Part shown: positions 36,920 through 48,332 of the stretch, piece by piece | Numbering within the stretch: position 1 is the first letter of the stretch | Layout of the letters: each line of letters begins with the position of its first letter | From: Cruorifilaria tuberocauda | Lineage: Eukaryota > Nematoda > Chromadorea > Rhabditida > Onchocercidae | Direction: 5' to 3' | Assembly: GCA_013365365.1 (NCBI GenBank) | Contig: JABVXU010000077.1 | Coordinates: 110,246-174,245 of the forward strand | DNA length: 64,000 nt | The notes under the pieces: generated by a model | Database searches by the model: none | Told to the model about the DNA's origin: nothing | The model's input: the letters and a program-made list of their open reading frames with translations, nothing else | Translations under genes and position numbers: made by a program

Positions 36920-39900
36920 TCATGATTGTTGAGGTAACAAAAAACATGAACGAATAAACTTTTGAGCCAAATATGGCATAGGTGCAAGTGAGTATGATGG
37001 TCCAGAAAAAACTGCCAAATTGGATAAAATTTCCACTGAAGCTTCATTACTTTCAACTTCTCTCTTAGCAACATCTAATAAATTTGAAAACGGAGTCCTC
37101 TTCAATTCTATATTTCTTGTATACAATTGAATTTGCGCCTCTTCTATCAATTCTGACCTGGCAATCACTCCATAGCTCTGAAATAATTTTTTCGAGGCAA
37201 AAAGAAGGGTCATGGAACACTGCAAAAACTTTTAAAAGCGAAGTCTTCAACACTGCACTTAACTAGAAGATAAAAAGTAAAAAAGCATTGATTTTTCGTC
37301 GGTCATAATAATTTGCAAAATTGAAAATTACACAGTACAAACAAACAATGATTTAAATATGCTTTTTTAAGGAACTAACACAAACTTTTTCATAAGCGGC
37401 AAACACTGCAAATGTACGGCCCTCTCCAACAGCAATAATACTTTCTGGGGTTGCAGTTAATTTCTTCTGGCACAATAAGGTACCGGAAAAACTATCGATC
37501 ACAGAAACAACTGCAAAAAACTCCTTTATTGTAACAATACAATTTTTGTTGTACACCATTCAGCTTCATTCTTTTAAATACCACTGTCCAAATCCTATAC
37601 AGGTAATAAAATTTTTCAATGATAATTTTAAATTAGCAAGAAAATTTTTCGAACAAAAGAAAGAAGAACCGTTCTTATTATATGCAACCGTAAATTGTGA
37701 AGTTACGGCGAGTCTCAAATCTGGTTCACACACAATCCATAACGGTGCAAGTGTGTATATATTGAAGGCATAAATACAACTCTTAGATGATATAATAAGC
37801 AAGTTGGCACTATTCGAAGGACCCCACTCCACTCCTCTAAGTTTGCCGTTGCCTTGATGAACGTAAACTACACATGGAGATTTTCCCTGCTCTACACTCC
37901 ACAGTGCAACAACTCCATCAGTCTTTCCATTAATCTGAAAACGAAGTGACTAGTAAATTTAAAAATCAAGACTTTAACTTCATGGAATCAAGCCTCCTAT
38001 GAAATTTCAAAGGTTTCGAATTCAAAGAAAAAGAAACATTGTGAATCGCAGCAAAATGTGACTTTTGAATCCTTGACATATGTAAAATAGGAACACCCAT
38101 CCAATGAATTTCGCTGGACTTATACCACTTTTTATCACTATTTTTCGCTCTTTCCCATGTGCACAGAATCCCCTGAAATAATTTAGCAGGCAATTAATAA
38201 AGTAATCATCCTTAGTTGACCTTGGGAAACGAGAAATGAACAAATATTTTCTTGCAGTTGATAAATCTTTTACTTGTAACACTAAAGAAATTTCTGAAAT
38301 GATTAACCTTATTATCAGCAGTAATAAACATATCAAAGTCAAGACAGGCTCGAATAAATTTTATAACTTCATCACCATAAAGCTCGCAATATTCTAGAGC
38401 AAAAGAACCCAAATCTTTATTTCGACGCCAAAACTGCAACCGATTCTGAAACTTTCCTACTCTGATGAAAGGTAAAACACAACTAGCTTTTAATTTGGTT
38501 AAATTCAGTTTATTTTTTAAATTAACAATTCAAGGTTTGATATTCAAGCAATATCCTAAAAGTAGTAAAGAAAACTCACATTTGGTATATCAAAACTGAT
38601 ATTGCAATCAGCAGTTACTACCATTGAACGTGATAATGCAACTTCACAAATATCCATGTAACCCTTTGTGTCAGAAAATATATTTTCCCCTTCTACCGGA
38701 TTCTCTCTTGATATATCACTCTATAAAACGAAGTGGTAATAACTTTTTTACCTACATCCTTTCTTTCTGACAATCAATGTTCAGTATATAGTTAGAGCAG
38801 TTCTCAAGTCTTACAATAAGTAACTAATTAAATTAATAAAATTATCAAACAGTATTCAGACAATGAGAAGCAATGAATTAGTAGACCAATTTATATCGCT
38901 CGTAAATCAATACTGCAAGAGATAAGCCTATTTATAGATTTGAGATTTATAGATCAACACTGGAATACATGTTAATTTTAGAAATCGCTTAGGTGAAAAT
39001 TATAATGAAGTACCGTTGCAACTGAGATCATTGTAAGTGGTATAATCCATTGCATGAAACCAGGACGGGCACTGTGTACAACATAATCTGTATAAAGGGG
39101 ATCCTCAGTGAGGAAAAAAAGGGATTTTTTTGGAGAACAGAGAATTGTTTCCATCGAGGAGAGAACATTAAGTGTCGAATTGAGAATGAAATGAGCCGAA
39201 TTATCAGCCAATACAACGACTATAATAGAACTATCTTCAGAAAGATTAAGCCTTCGAACTGGTGCTTGCAATCTTGGTAAGAGCTGTGGCTTAGATATCG
39301 ACTTTAACTCTGAGAGAGCAAATTTTGCCAAAACACCTTCATCACCAGCAGAAAACAAAGTATTAAATTCGGTTAGAGCTAAGCATGGAGCCCATTTATG
39401 CCAATGTACTGAGTGACTGAACGTACTGATGCCGTTTCGACTCACGTTATTCCTGAGATATAATTTAAAATTCATCACTACATATAGCTTAAACTTAGTA
39501 GTTCTATTTTATTTAAGTGAAACTTCATAAAGATTTTCACTCATAAATGACTAGAAATACTCAAAAGTAATTTACTGTTCTATTCAAAAAAAGCCTTCAT
39601 TTAATCATTCAAGCCCTCATTATACCAAAAGAAAAATTTCTCAAAAATAATTTACTGTTCTATTCAAAAAAAAGTAAACTTCACTTATGAACTTACAAAC
39701 TCCTCATTATTTGCGAAATAAAGTTCAGCTAAAATATTAAAGTGCTCAAGCGATACAGCACAATGTCATAAAAAACGTGCTGCATATTTCGATGATATGC
39801 TTGAAGTTTGATCCTTAAATGATATTAAAAACAGAACCATTAGCAAAATTTTCTTACTCATCTTATTCTCTTTCCCCAATCTATTTGAAAATTGTGCCTT

Positions 39901-41157
39901 TGTCCTAAAATCTCTATATATTGACGAACCATATAAAAACACGGCCAAATGATATTGAGGCTGCTACTGTGTCTCCAAGTGCTGTTATGCTTATGAATTC
40001 CAACAGTGATGAATCCATAAAATCGGCTTTGCCAATATACTTGAATCGGTTAACTCCATTCTTACCGAAAGTGTAAAGATATACGAAAAGTTTTTCACAA
40101 CATACAAAATAATTAGCCTGAAACAGCATAGATACCACTCGAATTTTTATTATTTTTGTATGAAATTACCATGAAAGATTCCGATAATCTTTAAATTATA
40201 CAGAAAGGACAATCGAAGTCACGTTCACTTACTGTGACTGCAATTTGAGAAGACCCAATATTATGGGAACTAGTTCGTAGAATTTCTTGATTTTGCAACA
40301 GTTGATTTCCATTAATCCTTGTAATAATCAATTCTTTTTTCTCACTTTTAGTTATCATCTGAAATAATGAAAAAATTAAAAATAAATTTCTCTGCTGATT
40401 AAATTTTTCACAGAACTAACCAAAGTTGTTTCACATGAATGCCAAACATTAAGAGGAACACAATTCAGTTCGCGACAACGCAGGACGGTCCACGTGTCAG
40501 TGCTCCAAGTATATTCTATACCATTAATGGTATACGTTACTGCCTAAAATATTTTCTTTTTACTAAGGACGTCAGAACTAATATTTTACTGCAATTATTT
40601 TTATCCAATACAATTCTAAAGTGAACAAATATGACTACGTAACTAGCACCGCGATTTCAGATCTCGATTTTTTACTAAAATTACTGGTTTGCGTTTGCAA
40701 ATTTCGAAACTTACTTCGTTTGGAAATGCATAATAAAGGCTGACAATCTTTGTAGGATGAGGTAGAAGCTGTATACGACAACCACTTTTTACCTCCACAA
40801 CTAACACATCGTTATTAGAAACAATAAATGCTTGCCTGAAATGAAATTACTTATCACCACATTATTTTATATTCTACATCGCTGATATGAGAATATCAGA
40901 TTTTCAATTTCTTATGGGATCTGCTATAAGAGTATTATGTAATAAAAAAGCTTAGAAATGAAAAACAGAAAGATCGATCAAATAATATGCAACGTCTGAG
41001 TGAAAAAAAAATTGGAACGCTTCTAAGGAATAAGTAAAATCTTTTCCCAGGAATGAAATCCAACCTTTCATTACCTGTTATCAGAACTGAATTTTACGGC
41101 GGCTTCAGCGATGTCAAATCCAATTCCTCTCAATTCTTTCCAGCTGTTCCAATCCAT
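36920..41157 (-). CDS. WDR75: WDR75 / UTP17 WD-repeat ribosome biogenesis factor
   Basis: Nucleolar t-UTP subunit of the small-subunit processome, needed for rDNA transcription and pre-18S processing. Exons (minus): 41157-41075, 40835-40715, 40543-40421, 40358-40233, 40117-39930, 39452-39014, 38720-38580, 38445-38308, 38172-38038, 37934-37601, 37510-37386, 37219-36920; 750 aa versus about 830 in human. Frame and phase hold throughout. Characteristic segments: HWHKWAPCLALTEFNTLFSA with GDEGVLAKF and LLPRLQAPVRRLNLSED (human HWH...GGRESVL...FLPRLGATIEHI), LQFWRRNKDLGSF, DGVVALWSVEQGKSP, and a C-terminal SYSLAPMPYLAQKFI that matches the family's THVLPP-type helical end. It lacks the acidic tail of vertebrate WDR75. 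The donor of exon 9 (38038) and the exon 10/11 and 11/12 borders are chosen for phase and are the least certain. It is divergent from CPTP, 476 bp away. Confidence 0.85.
39560..39674. repeat. Direct repeat flanking dispersed repeat copy 2
   Basis: A 34-35 bp unit (ctcaaaagtaatttactgtt at its start) occurs at 39560-39593 and again at 39640-39674. Between them, at 39594-39639, lies the second copy of the repeat found at 34637-34680. All of this sits in the 477-bp intron 5 of WDR75 (39453-39929). Confidence 0.8.
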
Positions 41158-41633
41158 TTCACTTGCAATAAAAATGTATTTACTAATTAATACTTTGATG
41201 ACTGGCGTTGAAACGCATATAGTTACTTATAGAGCTGCTAAGCAATGAAGAGATCCAATATATACATTTATTTTCTGATCTGATTACGTTCGTTACACAC
41301 GAACAGCTGTTCGAATATGAAGTAGCTCAATCAGTTAGTGATATCACCAACGCCGTTATCAATTATCGGAAGAGAAATATTTGGAAAACAAAGCAGAGAG
41401 TGGATTATCAGTATACGCAACCGTGAAGTACCACATCACATGGTGCGGACAATGTCGTCCGAAGTTAACTGATCAGTTGATTTTAGTTAAATTACGAATG
41501 AAAGACATGACCTAGTCCTTTCCTTCTCTCCTCTTACCTTCTTCGTTCACTTTTTCATTTCGTTCATTTTTAAGTGTAAACGACAGATGTTTATGCGAAA
41601 CAGTTGAAAAGTGTTCAACAAGCAGGTGAGCAA
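41158..41633. promoter_or_regulatory. Divergent promoter region, WDR75 and CPTP
   Basis: The 476 bp between the two start codons must hold both 5' leaders and promoters. Reading WDR75's strand, a ttttattgcaag acceptor lies 4 nt before its ATG, and on the CPTP strand a pyrimidine-rich block (ttccttctctcctcttacct) precedes its leader. No TATA element stands out. Confidence 0.4.
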
Positions 41634-43435
41634 ATGAAAGAAGCTGTAACAGGAGGAAATGAGTTTGATATCAACTTGGTTACCGAACTATTTGAGAACT
41701 CACTTGTGGGTGATAATGACGTTAGCCTGCCGCTGTACGTTGACGCATATCGACAAATTAACAAGTAACGCCCTATATCTCTTATTATACTTCAAAACTC
41801 TTGTTTCAAATAATTTCTATTGCTTAACTTACTTATAAACAGTTGACTAGATAAAAATGATTTATTTTATTTTGCAAAATAAAATTTGTTTTATTGGAGA
41901 CTGATTTAGTATTTTATTAGCTGGAAATGCTGGTACATTAAAAATAATGTTGGGAGTGATATTCCAAAATGATGAGACAGTTAATTATAGACAAAAGATC
42001 TTGGAATTGAGATTAAAGAATGATTATTGCATGATCAATTAATTTGAAAAGCTTTCATTTCATACTGATCCATTTAATTATTCGTTCAAAAACAGTGTGT
42101 TATGTACTAAAATAGAAGACTGATGTAATATGGATGCCCAATCAATATTGATTTTCCCACCTGAATTGAGAGTGGATCAAATGATGTCATTCTCTTCATA
42201 TCTGTTAAAACAAAAGTACTGCTGTTTATTCCGCAATACCCATATTTTGCTTTAGTTGGAGTTTTTGATCTAGGAATGATGTTTGTAGTTTATATTTTCG
42301 ATCTAGCAATTTAAAAAATATATCATTTCCTATTATTTTTATTAACAAATACAAGTTATTAAAACTGGATATTTATTATATTCCCGACAATAACTGACTA
42401 CTGGAAGATAATATCCTGTGGACGTAGTAAGTTAATCAGAAAGACTCCATTCATAAATAAACTTGAAATTTTATTTATTCTAATAATATATGTTTGTTTC
42501 AGAAATCGCTAATTATATGAAGAAATTAACAAATTTCAATCTTTTAAAGCAGTTTTTTTTTCAGATTTTTCCCACTCCTCAGCAGAAGTTTTTCTTTTGT
42601 TGAGAAGGATTTACTGGAGAAAGAAAAAATCCTGCATGAGTTACATGCAACCGATTCCGCTCATTATGACACTGTCAATAACATGGTATCGTGGGAATGT
42701 CGCTCGGGTGCCCCATCCAAAAAAGTAACTACGTTGTTTGTGCACAAATTAAAGCTTAAAGGAAATCAAACAAGACGAAAGTTTTCCTTCTTACCTATGC
42801 TCTATCTTCGTATTTCGTAAAATCTGAATTTTTTATTGCTACTGAAGGGTTCAAGAACATTGTTACGACTACATAGAGCTCTATTATTTGTCGTTGATTT
42901 CTTGAAGAATTTGAAAGATTCCCGTGAAGAAGATCAGGTATGTTCAGAACTTTTCAAGCAAAAATACTAAAATATCGGACCAGCAGCACGTCCGAGTTTA
43001 TCATGGATTATAGAACCTTGAAAGTGTTTAGTTAATTTACGTTAATTCGAATTTAATACAAATAACTTCTATTTAGAAGAAACATGTACTAAGAATAGAA
43101 CAAGATGATTTCACAAAACTAAAGAAGAGAAATCGTCGGAAATTATTCATAAGTTTAGACTGAGATTATTTTTTCAGATTTCAGTATTATGTCAGTCAAG
43201 CTATGATAGAACGCTATCGAAATATCACAGTTGGACTGTTAGAAAGCTTGTTAGCGTAGCGACTCATTTGCTCGCTTCTCGAGATTGTTTGTTGAATGCA
43301 CTTACAAATGAGAAGAATCCACAATATGAACAGGAAGTTAAGCAGGCAATTACGAAGCTTATTAATGTTGCGGAAAAAGTTTTCCATCGTTTAGAACAAA
43401 TATATGAAGATAAAAACATTTTGAATCTCTCCTAA
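41634..43435 (+). CDS. CPTP: Ceramide-1-phosphate transfer protein (GLTP fold)
   Basis: Cytosolic lipid carrier of the glycolipid transfer protein superfamily that moves ceramide-1-phosphate between membranes. Exons 41634-41764, 42565-42724, 42848-42937 and 43178-43435; 212 aa, full length for the family. The phosphate-site residues of human CPTP all have counterparts: Asp59 and Lys63 in FVEKDLLEK, Arg100 and Arg104 in SRTLLRLHRALLF, and His144 in LSKYHSWTVRKLV. RTLLRLHRAL plus YHSW distinguishes the CPTP branch from classical GLTP. The start is the first ATG after an in-frame TGA. A second ATG upstream is out of frame. It ends near the 3' end of the convergent TAMM41 gene, 869 bp away. Confidence 0.93.
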
Positions 43436-44304
43436 AGTGTTTCGATTTCAAAAGCTAAAGCGAAATACTCGCAAGGCATTAAAATAAGGATGCTCTTCAA
43501 GAAAATTCTTCGTCTTTTGTCTGTCATTTTTACAGTGAACCTTTTATATGAACAGGATCATTGTCTGTAAAGTGTTTCTGATCGTTTTTATAATGTTAGA
43601 TGAAATTTTTATGCTATGTAGATTTTCATAAATGTTTTAATTCAGTTAGTTTTTTAATTAGTTTTTTCGATAGTCCCTCTTTCGGGGCAAAATTCAATTC
43701 ATACGATCAATTCCTGAAACATTCCAGAATCCAGAATTAAAATACAATTCTGTTGCCACTAAACATTATTATTGTTAAAAATGCAGTTTAACCTTTCTTA
43801 ATGTCTAAAAGGTTCTTGACGAATATTTTCATGTTCTTGACCTGTCCGGGGCATCTTCATATTATTCTACACTATAAGAAAGTGGAAACTTGTTTTCAAT
43901 AAAACATTTAAATGGGGCTCACGGGACAAAATCTAAACAAACTTAGTCGTTTTCTTATTCTTATTCTTTGTATCATTCTCTTTGCAGTAAGTTTTGAAAT
44001 GTTCAATATACTGAGTTTTAAAACATCACTAACATAATTGAATAAAGGTTCTATAACTATTATTACTTTTATTTTAGCAGCAAAGAAGTGAACAAATGTT
44101 TAGAATATTGGATTGATTTCTGTAACAAAAAAAGTAATAAGTACATATCATTATTGTAAAACCATTCACTAAAAACGAGCGGCCAGACTTGTTAATTTTA
44201 GCAATACATCATCTCAGAAAATGGAAAAGGAGAAAATAGTTTTCTCAATTTTGGGTACTGCCATGCTTTTTTTCAATATTTTTATTTGTCAAGGTATATT
44301 AGCA
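43436..44304. other. Convergent 3' intergenic region, CPTP and TAMM41
   Basis: Holds the 3' untranslated regions of two converging genes. AT-rich with an aataaaa polyadenylation-type signal near 43900. No further coding sequence seen. Confidence 0.5.
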
Positions 44305-45905
44305 CTATAAATGTTTCAATGATTTCAGCATTTTTGTGGTCTTTGTAAAAGCATAAACAACTGAACGTGTGATACCGGCAGAAAATACATTTTTTGCAGT
44401 TTGTTGGAAAGCAGATCTCCGGACAATATCTTCAATCGCTTCAGCAACGGGTTTCGGTCCATCCAGTTGTCGTGCCAGTAAAGCAGCAATCTCCTCTTCA
44501 ACCGTAATACTTAATTTTGGTCTCTTATCTAGTTTACAAGAGTAAGTGCTATAGATAGCGTTAAAGAAAAAGTATTACCTATATCGTTTTGCGTTCCGTT
44601 TCTGCTGTTAATTCTGTGTTGCAAATTCCAAAGTACATTAAATGGCAAATCCATAATTCGTTTAAAAAATACGGAATCGCATCTATCCTAAATAATTCAT
44701 AATACATGATAATGGAATACAATATGGAGTCGAGGCATAATTTCCTTTTGATATCAAATCCAGTATTCCATTTTCATTTTCTAAGTTTGCATTGGTCGAC
44801 AGTCTTCCATTAATTGTACGGAAATTTCGTAATACATATTACATCGTTCTGAAAGAAATATAGTTACTTGTTCGATGGTGCTGCCTTGAATGGAAATATA
44901 TTTGTCAGCTTTCAATAGTGGTATGTAGATCTGATTAAGCTGAACCCTACTTCCCTCAGCAATTCTTCCAATTTTATTTTTGTCTTCACCAAATGACATT
45001 CGAAAATCACCTCGATATGAAAGTGATACGAGCTCATTGTAAAATTGTGAAAATGAAAATTTATCCGGCAAAAGTAACAATGTTGCCTGAAAAATTGTAA
45101 AAGTGTGCATTTTTCCGGCAAAAACCAATTATGGTCGATATGAAATCTCAGCTTTCAAAGAAATTAAAATCCTGCAAAAAGGTTAATGAGAACTGGACTA
45201 CTTGTAAAGCACTAAAACGATTCTTTTTGATAGCAAAGGTTATCCTCGATGAAGGCCTGACGACCTCAGCAACATATTTCTGCAATCGTCCAGCTAAATA
45301 CATCCATCTCCATTCGATCAGATCCAGTAACAAATCATCGGTATCAATTACAGAATACTTTATAAGCTGATCCTGAAAAGCAGCTTTATATTATTAGGTA
45401 ATCTGTACCACTGGTTCTTTTCAAATTTCCCAACTGTAATTCTTTGATTTTGACTTTCGAGTTGCTCATAGAAACTAGTGCTGTTTGTTATAAGTCGGTT
45501 ATCACATGCAAAAATCGCATATCTGTAACCAGTGAAATAAATCGCTGCGAAATTTTTCGAGAAATTAAATTTTTAAACCTTTTTAAACCATACTTGATAT
45601 AGCACTCGAGTATTACAGTAGACCCGAGCGGCATAACTCCTTTGCACTTGTGTAATCTTTTTATAGCCCAAAAAACGCAACGATGAGTAATGTGTTGGAT
45701 TCATTGTCAAATTCTGTTGATGAAATTGCCTTGAGTCTCGCGTTGCAATAATAAAATCGATCATTTTACCTAGTTTACCATCGCTTTCCTGCGGTACCGC
45801 ACCCGAACCATAGGCGCACGCATATTCAACAGCGTCTAGTGGCAAAATATCCAGAAAACATTTCAGGTTCCTGTCGTCTGATGAATTCTTACAAAACCCT
45901 CTCAT
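44305..45905 (-). CDS. TAMM41: TAMM41 mitochondrial phosphatidate cytidylyltransferase
   Basis: Makes CDP-diacylglycerol from phosphatidic acid and CTP on the inner mitochondrial membrane, the first step to cardiolipin. Exons (minus): 45905-45594, 45372-45202, 45086-44868, 44687-44579, 44528-44305; 344 aa. The nucleotidyltransferase core is visible: AYGSGAVPQ (Gly-Ser-Gly at 33-35), then KMIDFIIA with Asp50, NPTHYSSLRFLG, ARVYCNTRVLYQ, LIKYSVIDTDDLLLDLIEW, MYLAGRLQKYV, LLLLPDKFSFSQFYNELVSL and SYRGDFRMSFGEDKNKI. The C-terminal AFQQTAKNVFSAGITRSVVY matches the human ending RQSTKGIFTAGLKKSVIY. No classical presequence is evident from the chosen ATG. An acceptor (ttacattcag, ending at 45948) 42 nt upstream of the ATG suggests trans-splicing. 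Confidence 0.93.
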
Positions 45906-45950
45906 CTTTTGATGTTCTAACAAATTCCCGATAATGAATTGTTCGAACTG
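45906..45950 (-). promoter_or_regulatory. Likely trans-splice acceptor and leader of TAMM41
   Basis: On the minus strand gcgttacattcag ends at 45948, followed by 42 nt and the ATG at 45905. No upstream coding exon is apparent, so spliced-leader addition is the simplest reading. Confidence 0.4.
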
Positions 45951-46938
45951 AATGTAACGCAAATTATTGCTGATTTCTAAGATCAACCACCGTTTTGCAA
46001 ATCATATAAGCTATATGCGGTATCTTCGTATACTTAATACACGAATCGCGCAAAGCACGCCCTCTAAAAACTCTCAGAAAAATATTGTTCTTCGAACAAA
46101 GGGTTTGTGTTCGCTTCTCTTCATTCAAGATGTTCTCAAATTTAAATTTTCAAAGTCATTAATAGAATTTTTGAAATTCCTGTTTCCAAACTCGGGCTTC
46201 CTCATTTGTCTTTCGCTTTACTACAAAATAAAAGTTACAAAATTCACTCCCTCCTCCGCTACACTTTTTACAGAATTTACTATCTATACCAGTTCGCATT
46301 TACTGTTCAGTGAAATCTGTATTTGATCTTTGCATGCTAGAAAAAGGTATAAAAAATATATATTGAATTTAAATGTAAGTGATAACGAATTTCTGCATAA
46401 AAATAGCTATATTTTTTTATAAAGCTATAAATTATTTCAAATAAATCCGCTCAAAGTCAGCGGACAGAAATTACAAAAAAATTAAGCCAAGCCAGAATCC
46501 GAAACTGTACCAAAATGTCTCATAATCGAATTAAAATAAGACCACATAATAAGTAAATGATTCGGTACAAACATAATTCACATAAAGTATGAACAATAGA
46601 ACCAGGAAATTATGCTTCTCCTACAAGCTTTTTTTTGAAACACATCATCTTTGGAATAAATATTTCATCCATGAAATAATTATAGATCATAATCTCAATC
46701 TTCAATCTCCCACTCACTAACCATATGCATCAACTCCAAAGTACTAAACACGATATACAACGAAACGTAAAATCAAAATGAAAACTTTGATAGCTAAAAA
46801 TAGAAATTGAAACTGTTATTGACTAACCAAAATACCTACGAATGCACCGTAATATTAACTAATCATACGGAGCCACCATACACACCAAAACATTGTCAAA
46901 TTACTGCCAAATCTAAGCCATAAGAGATAAGAAAAGAG
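45951..46938. other. Intergenic stretch between TAMM41 and antizyme
   Basis: AT-rich, with a 119-codon plus-strand open frame at its left end (about 45967-46326) that has no recognisable similarity and runs antisense to the TAMM41 leader; I treat it as chance. It should contain the antizyme 3' UTR and the TAMM41 promoter. Confidence 0.4.
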
Positions 46939-48302
46939 TTATATATTGTAAAACATTGCAAATACTCCTTGAGGATCAATGCAGGATGGATATGAATGAG
47001 GATGAAGAGGACTGAATCCCAAATATTTGAAACAAGATGTAACCTGAAATAATCGAGTTTAAATATAAAGAAAAAAAAATACTTTAACCTAATAGGCAAA
47101 AGTATTATATGTAATAACACATCTTCAGTACAAAATACACTGTCGACAACCACCCTCACAAGATTATATTTCAAAAATCAACCAAGTTCAGATTACCATT
47201 TTTGGATACATTTATTTCTGAAAACATGCTTATTATTCAAGGAAATCTCAATAAAACATTCCAATAAAGATAATCCAATCAAAATGTACCGTCTCATCGA
47301 CACCGATTTTGCTTAGGCATAACAGAATACGCCTAACTGGTAAATTGTCTTCACAAAATTCTAGCAACGAGACAAATGCACCCTTCGATAAATTCCATGT
47401 GCGTTGATCAAAAGGTAGAAATATTGCTAATGTATTACCATCTACCAAATGACAACACCAATCCGATGAAACTTCTGGAAACATTTCAAGGAATCAACTA
47501 TGTTTTTTGAATTCTTGGTTTTTACAATATTATCTGATTCACAAAATCCTGTACTTCACATTCAAATTTCTTTATTAACTTCATTATGTCTAAGTAATTT
47601 AACATAATGGTGTACATCAAATGCTTGGAATCCTATTCTCTGAAGAAAAGACGACGTAAGGGAATAAGTTCAAAAAAGCTTTCACATTAAACTTTCGTGA
47701 TAAATAAGGAGTGCAAAGAACTACCATTAAGAAAACTTTCCAAAGAGTGAATATGCTCGTTATTAAATAAGCCATGAGTAGGGGCGTCAGGAATAACACT
47801 CGAGGCTCATATGCACACGTTTACAGCTGAAAACGAAAATACACATGAGATGGTACCTAGTAATGCTGAAAAATGCCAAAGATTTCTGTGGTCAGTAACA
47901 CAGAATTAAATGGTGGGCCTTACCGTTTTACGCCTCTCAAACTTCCTGTAATGTAATGAACTCACTTAGAGTTCCAAATGATCATCCAGACAAGAAGAAA
48001 TTACAACGACGAAGGACATAATTTTACATGACCAGAAGAACTATCTTATCTCCTTCATTGCCCTTATCTCCTTCAAATTTGTATTTATGAAGAGGAAGAC
48101 CTCTCCATAAATACAAATTTTTTAAAGAACTACTTGTCTCGTGAGAGGCAGCGACAGCCCAAACACAGAGTCATCTCTTGCGCTATCATTCTTAATGCTT
48201 TCATGTGAATCACCTCCGACTTTTATTTAAATACAATAAGTGAACTATAACTTACTTTCCACAAAGAAAATTAAAACAACCACTAACAGCTAACTCTGAC
48301 AT
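46939..48302 (-). CDS. OAZ: Ornithine decarboxylase antizyme (+1 frameshift gene)
   Basis: Antizyme binds ornithine decarboxylase, sends it to the proteasome and blocks polyamine uptake; its own synthesis needs polyamine-stimulated +1 frameshifting. Exons (minus): 48302-48256, 47826-47725, 47474-47290, 47043-46939. ORF0 starts MSELAVSGCFNFLCG and ends LECYS at TCC TGA (47792-47787). Skipping the T gives S-DAPTHGLF, matching the vertebrate SDVPHPPL junction, and the frame then runs to the stop at 46939 (145 aa). Family marks in ORF1: GNTLAIFLPF, SKGAFVSLLEFCEDNL (human SKDSFAVLLEFAEEQL), FKYLGFSPLHP (human FSFLGFEIVRPGHP). The exon 2/3 junction (47725/47474) was chosen because only a phase-1 donor fits and is the weakest point. 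A T-rich acceptor (gttgtttcag, 48333) lies 30 nt before the ATG. Confidence 0.88.
47787..47792 (-). promoter_or_regulatory. Antizyme +1 programmed frameshift site UCC UGA
   Basis: The last sense codon of ORF0 is UCC (47792-47790) and the next is UGA (47789-47787), followed by C. This is the same UCC-UGA shift site as in vertebrate and many invertebrate antizymes. The zero frame ends here after 28 codons; the +1 frame continues into the conserved antizyme domain. Confidence 0.88.
48075..48120. repeat. 46-bp palindrome in antizyme intron 1
   Basis: AAATTTGTATTTATG and its exact complement CATAAATACAAATTT flank AGAGG-AAGA-CCTCT with a single A/C mismatch, giving a stem of 21 positions and a 4-base loop. 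Just beside it, cttatctccttca occurs twice (about 48045 and 48063). It lies within intron 47827-48255. Confidence 0.8.
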
Positions 48303-48332
48303 AATGCGACGTTCCAAAGAATTGAACAATGC

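Noticed and set aside
47617..47724. Extra antizyme exon with IGFQAFDVHHYVKLL
   Set aside because: All its possible donors are phase 0, while the next exon requires phase 1. Direct splicing from 47725 to 47474 keeps the frame.
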